Below, piece after piece: positions 54,431-64,000 of a DNA stretch of 64,000 bases. This DNA comes from Roseibium aestuarii (GTDB lineage: Bacteria; Pseudomonadota; Alphaproteobacteria; Rhizobiales; Stappiaceae), in assembly GCF_008477545.1 (NCBI RefSeq), contig NZ_VORA01000001.1, positions 1,550,001 through 1,614,000 of the forward strand, written 5' to 3'. Positions within the stretch are counted from its first letter, which is position 1; each line of letters begins with the position of its first letter. The translations under genes and the position numbers were made by a program. The notes below the pieces were generated by a model. That model was not told where the DNA came from and did no database searches. It worked only from the letters and a program-made list of their open reading frames with translations.

Positions 54431-55638
54431 GCAACGCAAAGAAGATTGCCGATGACGCAAGGCTCGGCCCCGCCGTGCCGCCTCCGGCCCCCGAGGGCAC
54501 GAAGCACTTTTCCTTCAAGCTGCTGAAGACCGACGGCCGGGCCCGGCGCGGCGAGATCTCCACGCCCCATGGCACGGTGCAGACCCCGGCCTTCATGCCC
54601 GTCGGCACCCAGGCCACCGTCAAGGCCATGTTCATGGGCCATGTGGAGGCGACCGGCGCCGAAGTGGTGCTGGGCAACACCTATCACCTGATGCTGCGGC
54701 CCACCGCCGAGCGTGTGGCCCGGCTCGGCGGCCTGCACAAGTTCATGAACTGGAACAAGACCATCCTGACCGACAGCGGCGGGTTTCAGGTCATGTCGCT
54801 TGCCCAGCTGCGCAAGCTCGACGAGGACGGCGTGCGCTTCCAGAGCCACATTGATGGCCAGCGCTATCACCTGACCCCGGAACGCTCCGTCGAGATCCAG
54901 GGGCTTCTGGGGTCCGACATCCAGATGCAGCTCGATGAATGCATCAAGCTGCCGGCCGAACGCGCCGAGGTGAGCCGGGCCATGGAACTCTCCCTTCGCT
55001 GGGCGGTGCGCTCCCGCGAGCAATTCGAGCGCATGGACGGTCCGGCCAAGGGCCAGGCGCTTTACGGCATTGTTCAGGGCGGCGATGTGCCGGACCTGCG
55101 CATCCGCTCGGCCGAAGAGCTCGGCAAGCTGCCCTTCGAAGGCTATTCCGTAGGCGGTCTGGCGGTCGGCGAGCCCCAGCACGTGATGCTGGAAATGCTC
55201 GACATCACCCTGCCGGCCATGCCCACCCACAAGCCGCGTTATCTGATGGGCGTCGGCACGCCGGACGATCTTCTGGAAAGCGTGCGGCGCGGCATCGACC
55301 AGTTCGACTGCGTCATGCCCACCCGCGCCGGGCGTCATGGCCTCGCCTACACCCGCTTCGGCAAGGTGAACCTGAAGAACGCCCGTCATGCCGACGATCC
55401 GCGCCCCCTCGACGAGGCGTCCACCTGCGAGGCGACGAACCATTATTCCCGCGCCTATCTGCACCACCTTGTGCGCGCCGGCGAGGGGCTGGGCGCCATG
55501 TTGCTCACCTGGAATAACATCCACTATTATCAGGATCTCATGCGCGGCATGCGCGAGGCGATCGAGGCAGGAACCTTCGACGACTTCTATGCCCGCACCA
55601 AGGAAGACTGGGCCCGCGGCGACATCGCAGCGCTCTGA
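54427..55638 (+). CDS. tgt: Queuine/preQ1 tRNA-guanine transglycosylase, with degenerate zinc site
   Basis: A 403-aa (beta/alpha)8 enzyme that swaps G34 for preQ1 in tRNAs. The catalytic and substrate residues are in [26 protein letters not shown] and [13 protein letters not shown]. The zinc ligands of the usual CxCxxC...H site are mostly gone: the segment reads [18 protein letters not shown], so of the three cysteines only Cys334 remains (Ser332 and Thr337 at the others), and TWNNIHYYQ has Asn where TIHNLRYYQ carries the ligand His. The rest of the domain is intact, so the enzyme may work without zinc. An extra 30-residue N-terminus is present. Confidence 0.95.
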   Translation: MSNAKKIADDARLGPAVPPPAPEGTKHFSFKLLKTDGRARRGEISTPHGTVQTPAFMPVGTQATVKAMFMGHVEATGAEVVLGNTYHLMLRPTAERVARLGGLHKFMNWNKTILTDSGGFQVMSLAQLRKLDEDGVRFQSHIDGQRYHLTPERSVEIQGLLGSDIQMQLDECIKLPAERAEVSRAMELSLRWAVRSREQFERMDGPAKGQALYGIVQGGDVPDLRIRSAEELGKLPFEGYSVGGLAVGEPQHVMLEMLDITLPAMPTHKPRYLMGVGTPDDLLESVRRGIDQFDCVMPTRAGRHGLAYTRFGKVNLKNARHADDPRPLDEASTCEATNHYSRAYLHHLVRAGEGLGAMLLTWNNIHYYQDLMRGMREAIEAGTFDDFYARTKEDWARGDIAAL

Positions 55639-55673
55639 GCGCCGGGCGCGCGCATCGTCCGATAGTCAGGAAA

Positions 55674-55706
55674 TCGGGGCCGGTCCGCATGGCAGACCGG
55701 CCCCGA
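55674..55706. terminator. Hairpin between convergent tgt and SDR genes
   Basis: TCGGGGCCGGTC (55674-55685) pairs with GACCGGCCCCGA (55695-55706), a 12-bp perfect stem without a long T-run. It lies between convergent genes. Confidence 0.7.
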
Positions 55707-55727
55707 CTGCGTTTTGGGGTCGAGATG

Positions 55728-56486
55728 TCAGGCCTCGGTGCTGTCGCGGGCGATCTGCCATCCGCCCCAGGACTGGCTGACCGGCATCACCTCGATCGAG
55801 TTGAAGTTCAGATGCTTCGGCTGGGTCGCCACCCAGTAGATCGTGTTGGCGATGTCTTCCGGCTGAATGGCGTGCGCCCCCTTGTAGAGCGCGTCATAGG
55901 CCTGCTGGTTGCCGCCGGTGCGCACCAGGGTGAACTCGCTTTCGCAAAGACCGGGCTCCAGGGAAGTGACGCGCACGCCGGTGCCATGCAGGTCCGAGCG
56001 CAGGCCAAGGGAAAACTGGCGCAGGAAGGCCTTCGTTCCGCCATAGACGTTGCCCCCCGGATAGGGCCAGGTGGAGGCGATGGAGCACAGGTTCACGATC
56101 ATGCCCCGGCGCTCGATCAGGCCGGGCAGCATCCGGTCGGTGAGGGCCAGAACGGCGGTGATGTTCGTGTCGACCATGGTCTTCCAGTCCGACAGCTTGG
56201 TCTGCGGTGCGGGTGCCGTGCCAAGGGCAAGGCCCGCATTGTTCACCAGCAGGTCGATCTGGCGGAAGTCCTCGGGAAGGTCTTCGAGGGCCGCGGCCAT
56301 GGCCGCCTCGTCGGTCACGTCGAAACAGGCGCCATGGAATCGGTCACCGAGCTCGTCCTGCATCTCGGCCAGACGCTCGGCGCGCCGGCCGGTGCCGATC
56401 ACGCGCCAGCCCTGACGGGCAAAGAGACGGGCCGTTGCCTGGCCGAAACCGGCGGTCGCGCCGGTGATCAGAAGTGTTCCGGTCAT
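55728..56486 (-). CDS. Short-chain dehydrogenase/reductase
   Basis: A 252-aa NAD(P)-dependent enzyme of the classical SDR type, near YdfG-like 3-hydroxy acid dehydrogenases. It has GATAGFGQATA (cofactor), GRRAERL (a likely NADPH preference), LLVNNAGLALG, and a catalytic IVNLCSIAST...YGGTKAF with Ser, Tyr and Lys. ATG 56486 has AAGGA eight bases upstream. It is divergent from the aminotransferase gene; the two might act on related amino or keto compounds, but this is only from position. Confidence 0.9.
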   Translation of the reverse strand: MTGTLLITGATAGFGQATARLFARQGWRVIGTGRRAERLAEMQDELGDRFHGACFDVTDEAAMAAALEDLPEDFRQIDLLVNNAGLALGTAPAPQTKLSDWKTMVDTNITAVLALTDRMLPGLIERRGMIVNLCSIASTWPYPGGNVYGGTKAFLRQFSLGLRSDLHGTGVRVTSLEPGLCESEFTLVRTGGNQQAYDALYKGAHAIQPEDIANTIYWVATQPKHLNFNSIEVMPVSQSWGGWQIARDSTEA

Positions 56487-56684
56487 GCGGAAAAGTCCTT
56501 GAATGGAAGCGAGGGGATTGAGGTTGCAAGCAGTTTCGCCCGACCGCAGGCCGGGCACAAGAGCCATGGGTCCAGGGTGGCGCTCTGGCCTCATGGTTTG
56601 TGCGAACTGGCTCTAACCGGTGGGCGGCCACTCGCTCCAAATGGGCCAACCGAATTTCTTCGTCTGCACCACCGGGACCTCATC

Positions 56685-58007
56685 ATGACCCTTGCGCCGA
56701 TCAATATGGACCACCACTGGCTCCCCTTCACCAACAACAAGCTGTTCCACAAGGAGCCGCAGATGTTTGCCCGGGCCTCGGGCGTGCGCTACTGGACGCC
56801 GGATGGACGCGAGGTGCTCGATGGGTCCTCCGGTCTCTTCACCTGCGCCGCAGGTCATGGCCGCAGCGAGATTGCCGAGGCGGTCTATGCCCAGCTCCAG
56901 ACCTTGGACTACACGCCCCATTTCCAGCGCGCCGCGCCGATTTCCTTCGAGCTGGCGGAAAAGCTGGCCGGCATCCTGCCCGAAGGTCTAGACCGGGTGT
57001 TCTTCGGCTCCTCCGGATCGGAAGCCGTCGACAGCGCCATCAAGATCTGCATGGCCTATCACAAGGCCAATGGCGAACCCCAGCGCACCAAGTTCGTCTC
57101 CCGCTCCTGGGCCTATCACGGGGTCAATCTGGGCGGCACGTCGCTGGCCGGCATGGTCGGCAACCGCCGCGATTTCGGCGGCGTGACGGTGGACGTGGTC
57201 CACATGCGCCACACCTGGTCCGAAGAGCAGCGCTACACCTGCGGCATGCCCGATGACGGCGCCCATCTCGCCGACGATCTGGAAGAGATCGCCAAGACCT
57301 ACGGCGGGGAAACCATTGCGGCCGTCTTCGTCGAGCCGATTGCCGGCTCCATCGGCACCATCGTCCCGCCCAAGGGCTATCTCAAGCGCCTGCGGGAGAT
57401 CGCCGACAAATACGGCATCCTGCTCGTCTTCGACGAGGTCATCACCGGCTTCGGCCGCACCGGCGCGGCCTTCGCCGCCCAGGAATTCGGCGTCACGCCG
57501 GATGTCATGACCATGGCCAAGGCCCTGACCAACGGCGCCATTCCCATGAGCGCGGTCGCCGTGAAGACGGAGATCCAGAAGAAGGTCATCGAGAGCATCA
57601 CCGCCGACCGGCCGGAGCTGATGCACGGTTACACCTATTCCGCCCATCCGGTCGCCTGCGCCGCAGCGCTCGCCACCCTCGGCATCTACGAGCGCGATGG
57701 TCTCTTCGAGCGCGGCAAGGCCCTGTCGCCCACCTTCCTCGAAGGGGTCTTCTCCCTGCGCAACCTGCCCCAGGTCAGCGACCTGCGCGGCTACGGCATG
57801 CTGTCGGGCATCCAGCTTACCCCGGGAGCGGCTCCCGGCGCCAAGGGCTCGCTCGTCCAGCGCAAGCTGTTTGATGCCGGCCTACACGTGAAGGCCACCG
57901 GCGACGCCCTGATCTTCGCCCCGGCCCTGGTGACCGAGGAAGTCGATCTCTCCGCCATGGTCGAGATCCTGCAGAAGGTCCTCGGCCAGGCCGACCTGGC
58001 GGCCTGA
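56685..58007 (+). CDS. Class III aminotransferase (omega-amino acid:pyruvate type)
   Basis: A 440-aa PLP enzyme of fold type I, subgroup II. It has HHWLPFTNNKLFHKEP, GSSGSEAVDSAIKICMAYH, SWAYHGVNLGGTSLAG, VFVEPIAGSIGTIVPP, LVFDEVITGFGRTG and MAKALTNGA with the PLP Lys279. The opening and the SWAYHG region match beta-alanine/omega-amino acid:pyruvate aminotransferases, which move amino groups from terminal amines. GGGA precedes ATG 56685. The exact amine donor is unknown. Confidence 0.92.
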   Translation: MTLAPINMDHHWLPFTNNKLFHKEPQMFARASGVRYWTPDGREVLDGSSGLFTCAAGHGRSEIAEAVYAQLQTLDYTPHFQRAAPISFELAEKLAGILPEGLDRVFFGSSGSEAVDSAIKICMAYHKANGEPQRTKFVSRSWAYHGVNLGGTSLAGMVGNRRDFGGVTVDVVHMRHTWSEEQRYTCGMPDDGAHLADDLEEIAKTYGGETIAAVFVEPIAGSIGTIVPPKGYLKRLREIADKYGILLVFDEVITGFGRTGAAFAAQEFGVTPDVMTMAKALTNGAIPMSAVAVKTEIQKKVIESITADRPELMHGYTYSAHPVACAAALATLGIYERDGLFERGKALSPTFLEGVFSLRNLPQVSDLRGYGMLSGIQLTPGAAPGAKGSLVQRKLFDAGLHVKATGDALIFAPALVTEEVDLSAMVEILQKVLGQADLAA

Positions 58008-58411
58008 GGCCTGGCGCGACGGAGCGAAGAGGCGGTGAGCATGGCGGAGGGGCGATTGCGGCCTTGGCGGTGCCCGGGCTGTCGTCCACGCCTCTCTTTT
58101 TCTCGGTCATCCTCGGCCTTGTGCCGAGGATCCAGCCTTTGGCCTGAGAGCCACACGTCTCCTCGTCATCCCCGCGCAGGCGGGGTTCCAGTAACCGGCC
58201 GGGGTGGCGTTCTTTTCCGACAATTGGCACCGGGGATAGCGGATCCTCGTGTCAGGCCCGAGGCTGACGACGGAGAGGGAGGGCAGGCCTTTCCCCTGTC
58301 GGTCATGCCTGCCCTTTTCACTCGACCGGACCTCTCCTGCCTCATGCCATGGCGCGACCATGGCATTCATGCCGTGACCTCGCCGCCTCGCACGGCTTCA
58401 AGCGGGACCGG
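58008..58411. other. Intergenic region with repeats
   Basis: A 404-base gap between the convergent aminotransferase and DUF4864 genes. It contains the palindromes listed separately (58109-58185). Otherwise there is no recognised feature or gene. Confidence 0.5.
58109..58185. repeat. REP-like palindromic repeats, copy 3
   Basis: A palindrome TCCTCGGC/GCCGAGGA (about 58109-58131) and, further on, CCCCGC (58170-58175) with GCGGGG (58180-58185), preceded by CGTCAT and followed by TTCCAG. The TCATCCCCG word also occurs in the repeats at 50270. These are dispersed intergenic repeats. Confidence 0.72.
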
Positions 58412-58930
58412 TCACACGCCGAGGGCGGGGGATTTGGTCAGCATGCAGCCGGAGATCTTCCAGGTGCCGTCGTCCTGTTGCTCGAAGCTGTAGAGCGCCA
58501 GCCAGTCCTCGCCGTCCGGGCCGGTCACATAGACTTCCTGCACCGGACCCTGCTCGGTTTCCTTCATGCGGCCGAAGCTGACGGACTTCGGGCGATAGAC
58601 CGGGAGATAGCCCTGTCGGACCATGCCAATGAAGATCTCCGGCGTCTGGTAGAGCTGCTGCAGCGTGCGGGTGGCGAAGGAGAAGGCACCGGCCGCATCG
58701 CCCTGACGGAAGGCCTTCATCTGATCCTGGATGATCTGGCGGAAGGCGGGGGCGGGCAGCGTGGTCTCGGCGGCCAGGGTGGTCTGGGCCGTGTCGGCGC
58801 GGGCCGGAGCCGGAACTGCGCCCTGCGTCATGACGGCTGCGAGGCACAGGGCCAGTGCGGGGACCGACAAGATCCTTGCAGGGACGGACGATCGCGCAGG
58901 GCGATGGCGAAGACGAACAGGAAACCGCAT
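58412..58930 (-). CDS. DUF4864 family exported protein
   Basis: A 172-aa protein. The N-terminal signal (basic MRFPVRLRHRPARSSVPARILSV then ALALCLAAVM, cut near AARA-D) is followed by the DUF4864 pattern: IIQDQMKAFRQGDAAGAFSFA, TLQQLYQTPEIFIGMVRQGYLPVYRPKSVSFG and the end WLALYSFEQQDDGTWKISGCMLTKSP. The fold resembles NTF2-like domains; the function is unknown. AGGAG lies ten bases before ATG 58930. Confidence 0.85.
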   Translation of the reverse strand: MRFPVRLRHRPARSSVPARILSVPALALCLAAVMTQGAVPAPARADTAQTTLAAETTLPAPAFRQIIQDQMKAFRQGDAAGAFSFATRTLQQLYQTPEIFIGMVRQGYLPVYRPKSVSFGRMKETEQGPVQEVYVTGPDGEDWLALYSFEQQDDGTWKISGCMLTKSPALGV

Positions 58931-59066
58931 GACGGAACGCTCCTCTTGCTGGGGCAACGTTCAGTCTACGCGCATTTTCGGGAAAAGGATCTCCGGCAGT
59001 TTCCCCTAGGTCATTTTTGCCGGTGGTGCTGTCGCAGGATCAGCCTCATCCTTGCGGCGTTCGGCC

Positions 59067-60371
59067 TCACAGGCGCCAGAGCGTGATCGTCTCCGGTGTC
59101 TCCTGCCTGGGCAGCACCGCCGGAATGTCGGCCACCAGACAGCCGCCCTGCGGGGCCAGCTGGTTGATCAGGCCCCAGCCCCTGCCATCTTCCAGATAGG
59201 CCTGGTGCGGCACGGCCAGCACATAGGCATCGGCGCCAGCGAGATCCTCCAGACCGCTCAGCGCGAGCCCGTATTCCGCGTCCACATGGGCGGGATCGGC
59301 AAGGGGATCATGGACCTTCACCTGCGCGCCGAATTCCTTCAGTTCGCGGATCAGGTCGACAACCTTGGAATTGCGCGTGTCGGGTACATTGGCCTTGTAG
59401 GTCAGGCCAAGGACGGCGATCTTGAGGGGCAGGGGCCGGCCCAGCTTCACGCAGGTCTGGATCACCTTGGTGGCGACGAATGCGGGCATGTGCTCGTTGG
59501 TGCCACGACCGGCCAGAATGACCTGGGGTGTCAGGTTGAGCTCATGGGCCTTGTGGGTGAGATAATAGGGGTCGACGCCGATGCAGTGGCCGCCCACCAG
59601 CCCGGGCTGGAAGGGCAGGAAGTTCCACTTGGTGGCAGCCCCCGCGAGCACGTCGCGGGTGTCGAGCCCCATGGCGTGGAAGACCTGGGCCAGCTCGTTC
59701 ATGAGCGCGATGTTGAGGTCACGCTGGGTGTTCTCAATGACCTTGGCGGCTTCCGCCGTCTTGATGTTGGGCGCCTTGTGGATGCCGGCGGTGACGACCC
59801 GGCCGTAAAGGGCGGCAAGCGCCTCGGTGACAGCCGGCGTGTTGCCCGCCACCACCTTGACGATATCCTTGAAGTCCCGGTCCGGATCGCCCGGATTGAT
59901 GCGCTCGGGCGAGTATCCGAGCGAGAAGTCGGCCGGATAGGAGAGGCCCGAGGCCTCGCGCAGAATCGGCAGGATCACGTCTTCGGTGACACCCGGATAG
60001 ACGGTCGATTCGAAGACCACCGTCATTCCGGCGCGCAGGATGCCGCCCACGGTGCGGGCCGCGGCCTTCAGCGCGCTCATGTCCGGCCGCTTGGCCTGAT
60101 CCACGGGCGTGGGCACCGCCACGATGATCACGTTCGCGCTGGCCATGTCTGTCGCGGTTTCGCTGACACGCAGGGTCGGGACGCTGAGGCGTGCCTCGAC
60201 GACAGATCCAGTGCTGTCGCGGCCCTGTCGCAGCTCGGCAATGCGGGAGGCGTTGATGTCGAAGCCCAGAACCTCGTGTCCGGCTTCGGCAAAGGCGACG
60301 GCCACGGGCAGGCCCACATATCCAAGTCCGACAACGGCCAGACGGGGCAGGGTGGCGGCAGGATCGGACAT
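59067..60371 (-). CDS. Nucleotide sugar (UDP-GlcNAc/GalNAc-type) dehydrogenase
   Basis: A 434-aa enzyme of the UDP-glucose/GDP-mannose dehydrogenase family, oxidising C6 of a nucleotide sugar to a uronic acid. It has the NAD motif VVGLGYVGLPVA, IVAVPTPVD, FESTVYPGVTED, FSLGYSPERINPGD, LVGGHCIGVDPYYLTHKA with the catalytic Cys, and LGLTYKANVPDTRNS. The layout is closest to TviB/WbpO/WbpA types. ATG 60371 has GGAG upstream. It feeds exopolysaccharide or O-antigen. A galU gene lies just upstream on the same strand, behind a terminator. Confidence 0.93.
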   Translation of the reverse strand: MSDPAATLPRLAVVGLGYVGLPVAVAFAEAGHEVLGFDINASRIAELRQGRDSTGSVVEARLSVPTLRVSETATDMASANVIIVAVPTPVDQAKRPDMSALKAAARTVGGILRAGMTVVFESTVYPGVTEDVILPILREASGLSYPADFSLGYSPERINPGDPDRDFKDIVKVVAGNTPAVTEALAALYGRVVTAGIHKAPNIKTAEAAKVIENTQRDLNIALMNELAQVFHAMGLDTRDVLAGAATKWNFLPFQPGLVGGHCIGVDPYYLTHKAHELNLTPQVILAGRGTNEHMPAFVATKVIQTCVKLGRPLPLKIAVLGLTYKANVPDTRNSKVVDLIRELKEFGAQVKVHDPLADPAHVDAEYGLALSGLEDLAGADAYVLAVPHQAYLEDGRGWGLINQLAPQGGCLVADIPAVLPRQETPETITLWRL

Positions 60372-60492
60372 TCCGGGGCTCCAGGGAGAGGCATCGCGAA
60401 AAAAGACGGTTGTCCTGCACATAGGCGCAGGGCCCGACCAGAGCAAGCCTGATGTGAGGCGAGCCACCTCAAACCGGCGTCGGACCATGAAA

Positions 60493-60523
60493 AAGCCGGA
60501 ACGCGAGGGTCGCATTCCGGCTT
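60493..60523 (-). terminator. Terminator of galU (minus strand)
   Basis: AAGCCGGAA (60493-60501) pairs with TTCCGGCTT (60515-60523). Read on the minus strand it is followed by TTT, ending galU. Confidence 0.82.
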
Positions 60524-60563
60524 GTGTTCACGTCGGTCTGATGTCGATCGGCTCGCGTCCGGC

Positions 60564-61457
60564 TTATTCGGCGGCGAGCGGCAGGTCGATCATTTCCTGC
60601 AGCAGGGGCAGCAGCTCGGTGGCCAGTTCCCGGTCTTCCAGAGCGAAGGCGATGTTGGCGCTGAGGAAGCCTGCCTTGGACCCGCAGTCATAGGTCTTGC
60701 CGGTGAAGCGCAGGCCGGTGAAGGGCTGGCTGTCCATGAGGGTCAGCATGGCATCGGTGAGCTGGATCTCGCCACCGGCGCCCTTTTCCTGCTTGGCGAT
60801 GAGATCGAAGATCTCCGGCTGCAGGATATAGCGGCCGTTGATGTAGAGATTGCTCGGCGCGGTGCCTTGGGCCGGCTTTTCCACCATGCCGGTGATGCCG
60901 AAGGTCTTGGCGGTCTGTTCGCCGTCGATCTCGACGATGCCATACTTGTGGGTCTGGTCTTCCGGAACGGCTTCCACCGAAATGACGTTGCCGCCCTTTT
61001 CGTTATAGACCTCGACCATCTGGCTGAGGCAGCCCGGGTTGGACTTCATGATCATGTCCGGCAGCAGAACGGCGAAGGGCTCGTTGCCGATGATCTCGCG
61101 CGCACACCAGATGGCGTGACCGAGGCCGAGCGGCTCCTGCTGGCGGGTAAAGCTGGTGGACCCGGCCTTCGGACGCATGGACTGGAGCAACTTGAGGGCT
61201 TCCAGCTTGTTGCGGTTCTTGAGGGTCTCTTCCAGTTCATAGGCCCGGTCGAAATGGTCGGCGATCACGGTCTTGTTGCGTCCGGTGACGAAGACGATGT
61301 GCTCGATGCCGGCAGCGCGGGCTTCATCGACGACATACTGGATGATCGGTCGATCGACGATCGTCAGCATTTCCTTCGGCACCGCCTTGGTGGCGGGCAG
61401 AAAGCGCGTGCCGAGGCCTGCGACGGGAAGGACTGCTTTACGGATCGGTTTGGTCAT
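60564..61457 (-). CDS. galU: UTP-glucose-1-phosphate uridylyltransferase
   Basis: A 297-aa enzyme making UDP-glucose from UTP and glucose-1-phosphate, the donor for many polysaccharides. It has [71 protein letters not shown] and GEIQLTDAM. Length is normal. ATG 61457 lies before the conserved start, and the in-frame extension to 61520 is not needed. It is divergent from kdsA. Confidence 0.96.
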   Translation of the reverse strand: MTKPIRKAVLPVAGLGTRFLPATKAVPKEMLTIVDRPIIQYVVDEARAAGIEHIVFVTGRNKTVIADHFDRAYELEETLKNRNKLEALKLLQSMRPKAGSTSFTRQQEPLGLGHAIWCAREIIGNEPFAVLLPDMIMKSNPGCLSQMVEVYNEKGGNVISVEAVPEDQTHKYGIVEIDGEQTAKTFGITGMVEKPAQGTAPSNLYINGRYILQPEIFDLIAKQEKGAGGEIQLTDAMLTLMDSQPFTGLRFTGKTYDCGSKAGFLSANIAFALEDRELATELLPLLQEMIDLPLAAE

Positions 61458-61867
61458 AGAGATGTAATCCACGAAAGGTTTTGTCCGCGACGGATACCGG
61501 TCGGACATGCGGTCCGTCATTGACGGGAGAAAAGCGACAGCAACGTGTCAACAACGCTTGAATTCGGAAATCGTTTCTAACAAATCCACAGCCGGATTTC
61601 ACGCTTCGCAACAATACGGGTACGGGCCGGGTCAAATCCCGATCCCGACCGGCAAGGCGATCGCCGACTGCAAGGTCATCTTATCCGAAACAGGCGCGGA
61701 AACCAAAGGTCAGCCTCCGCAAAAGCTGCATATTGTTAATTTCGGCGGTTTTTCGCGGGTCGGGCGGGCGGTCGCGCCTCATCTTGTTGCCCCTGGCCGG
61801 GAGACGCTGTAAGGAGAGGGCGATTTTTCCCCTCCGGCCTTGCCGCCCGTTTCAGGATCAGCCTCCC
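61458..61867. other. Divergent intergenic region between galU and kdsA
   Basis: About 410 bases with AT-rich patches near 61540-61600 and 61720-61750. A minus-strand TTGACA lies near 61552 (as TGTCAA), a possible -35 for galU, but no good -10 was found. No gene is supported; the kdsA frame is open upstream to 61733 without family similarity. Confidence 0.4.
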
Positions 61868-62710
61868 ATGTCCAGCGCCAACCGCGTCGTCCAGGTCGAA
61901 AATGTCAGCTTCTCCAACGAAGCCCCGTTCTCGCTGATCGCCGGTCCGTGCCAGATGGAAAGCCGCGCGCATGTGCTGGAATGCGCCGCCGCGGTGAAGG
62001 AGATCACGGGCAATCTCGGCATTCCGGTCGTCTTCAAGGCGTCCTTCGACAAGGCCAACCGCACCTCGCTCTCGGGCAAGCGCGGCGTCGGTCTCGATGA
62101 GGGCCTGAAGATCTTCGCCGAAGTGAAGGAAACCTTCGGCATGCCGGTGCTAACCGACATCCACAACGAGGCGCAATGCGCTCCGGTGGCCGAAGTGGTC
62201 GACATCCTGCAGATCCCGGCCTTCCTGTGCCGCCAGACGGATCTTCTGGTTGCTGCCGCCCGCACCGGCGCCGTGATCAACATCAAGAAGGGTCAGTTCC
62301 TGGCCCCCTGGGACATGAAGAACGTTCTGGCCAAGGTGGTGGACAGCGGCAACTCCAACGTGCTGCTGACCGAGCGCGGCGCCAGCTTCGGCTACAACAC
62401 CCTGGTGAGCGACATGCGGGCCCTGCCGATCATGGCCGAGACCGGCGCTCCGGTGGTCTTCGACGCGACCCATTCCGTGCAGCAGCCCGGTGGCCTCGGC
62501 GGCTCCTCGGGCGGTGACCGCCGCATGGTGGCCGTGCTGGCCCGTGCGGCCGTGGCGGTCGGTGTCGGCGGCCTCTTCATGGAAACCCATCCGGATCCGG
62601 ATGCTGCCCCCTCCGACGGCCCCAACATGGTGGCGCTGAAGGATCTGGGTGCGATCCTCAAGGAACTTCAGGCCATCGATCAGGTGGTCAAGGCGGCGCG
62701 CAAGGGCTGA
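61868..62710 (+). CDS. kdsA: 3-deoxy-8-phosphooctulonate synthase
   Basis: A 280-aa enzyme condensing phosphoenolpyruvate and arabinose-5-phosphate to Kdo-8-phosphate for lipid A inner core. It has [11 protein letters not shown] with Cys28 at the metal position, so it is the class II metal-dependent form rather than the E. coli Asn form. Further motifs are [35 protein letters not shown] and [15 protein letters not shown] 61868 has AGGA upstream. It is followed by eno, a common alphaproteobacterial order, showing a lipopolysaccharide-making outer membrane. Confidence 0.96.
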   Translation: MSSANRVVQVENVSFSNEAPFSLIAGPCQMESRAHVLECAAAVKEITGNLGIPVVFKASFDKANRTSLSGKRGVGLDEGLKIFAEVKETFGMPVLTDIHNEAQCAPVAEVVDILQIPAFLCRQTDLLVAAARTGAVINIKKGQFLAPWDMKNVLAKVVDSGNSNVLLTERGASFGYNTLVSDMRALPIMAETGAPVVFDATHSVQQPGGLGGSSGGDRRMVAVLARAAVAVGVGGLFMETHPDPDAAPSDGPNMVALKDLGAILKELQAIDQVVKAARKG

Positions 62711-62826
62711 GGCCCGGCAGACCGGAAAATGACAGGGGCCGCTCCCGCGCTGGCGGGCAACCGGTGGTCCCGATACTGGGAGAAACAGGGCTCCTTCCTC
62801 TCATTGGGGCCCTCTTGAAGGAGTAG

Positions 62827-64000
<1,174 letters not shown>

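Overview
The window is GC-rich chromosomal DNA from an alphaproteobacterium. The evidence is the syntenic block gyrA-coaD-PPIase-PPIase-queA-tgt, the kdsA-eno pair, a class II KdsA, a DUF4864 protein, and an exosortase of the XrtD type with VPLPA-CTERM cargo. The species cannot be named from sequence alone. Both ends cut through genes: an O-antigen-ligase-like gene on the left and enolase on the right.

Region 1 (1-15.9 kb) is an exopolysaccharide and exosortase locus. Leftward genes encode an O-antigen ligase/polymerase-like membrane protein, a GT2 and a GT4 glycosyltransferase. Rightward genes encode a fused exosortase-EpsI protein, a polyprenyl-phosphate sugar transferase, a small VPLPA-CTERM protein, a PrsT-type TPR lipoprotein, a Wzz-type chain-length protein, a CpsD-type tyrosine autokinase ending in four tyrosines, a second VPLPA-CTERM protein with thioester-domain hallmarks, and an ExeA-like AAA ATPase. 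Together they look like one surface-polymer machine with two sorted cargo proteins.

Region 2 (16-27.4 kb) is metabolic. It holds a short lipoprotein overlapping a CDF metal transporter; a leftward five-gene operon (solute-binding protein, permease, ATPase, VC1184-type PLP enzyme, dihydropyrimidinase-like amidohydrolase) facing a FadR/GntR regulator across a 29-bp near-perfect palindrome; a sterol-desaturase-family protein; and a two-subunit molybdenum hydroxylase (IorA/IorB type).

Region 3 (27.6-34.3 kb) is an integrated element in the 3' end of a tRNA-Gln(CTG) gene. It is bounded by 26-bp direct repeats, with a tyrosine integrase just inside the left repeat. Cargo is a ParA ATPase overlapping two unknown genes, a serine resolvase with a possible res site, a charged repeat protein, a ParB-domain protein, and a 58-aa ORF with a strong ribosome binding site. 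Parts of it are clearly more AT-rich than the host.

Region 4 (34.4-64 kb) is mainly core: Ppx/GppA with a long basic extension, rlmE, guaB, an RsmB-family methyltransferase, a TPR protein, guaA, a second CDF transporter, a GST, MarC, gyrA, coaD, two cyclophilins, queA, tgt (zinc site degenerate), an SDR, a class III aminotransferase, a DUF4864 protein, a UDP-sugar dehydrogenase, galU, kdsA and eno. UDP-sugar dehydrogenase, GalU and KdsA supply precursors for surface polysaccharide and lipopolysaccharide. Three intergenic spaces (44.3, 50.2-50.6 and 58.1 kb) carry related REP-like palindromic repeats.
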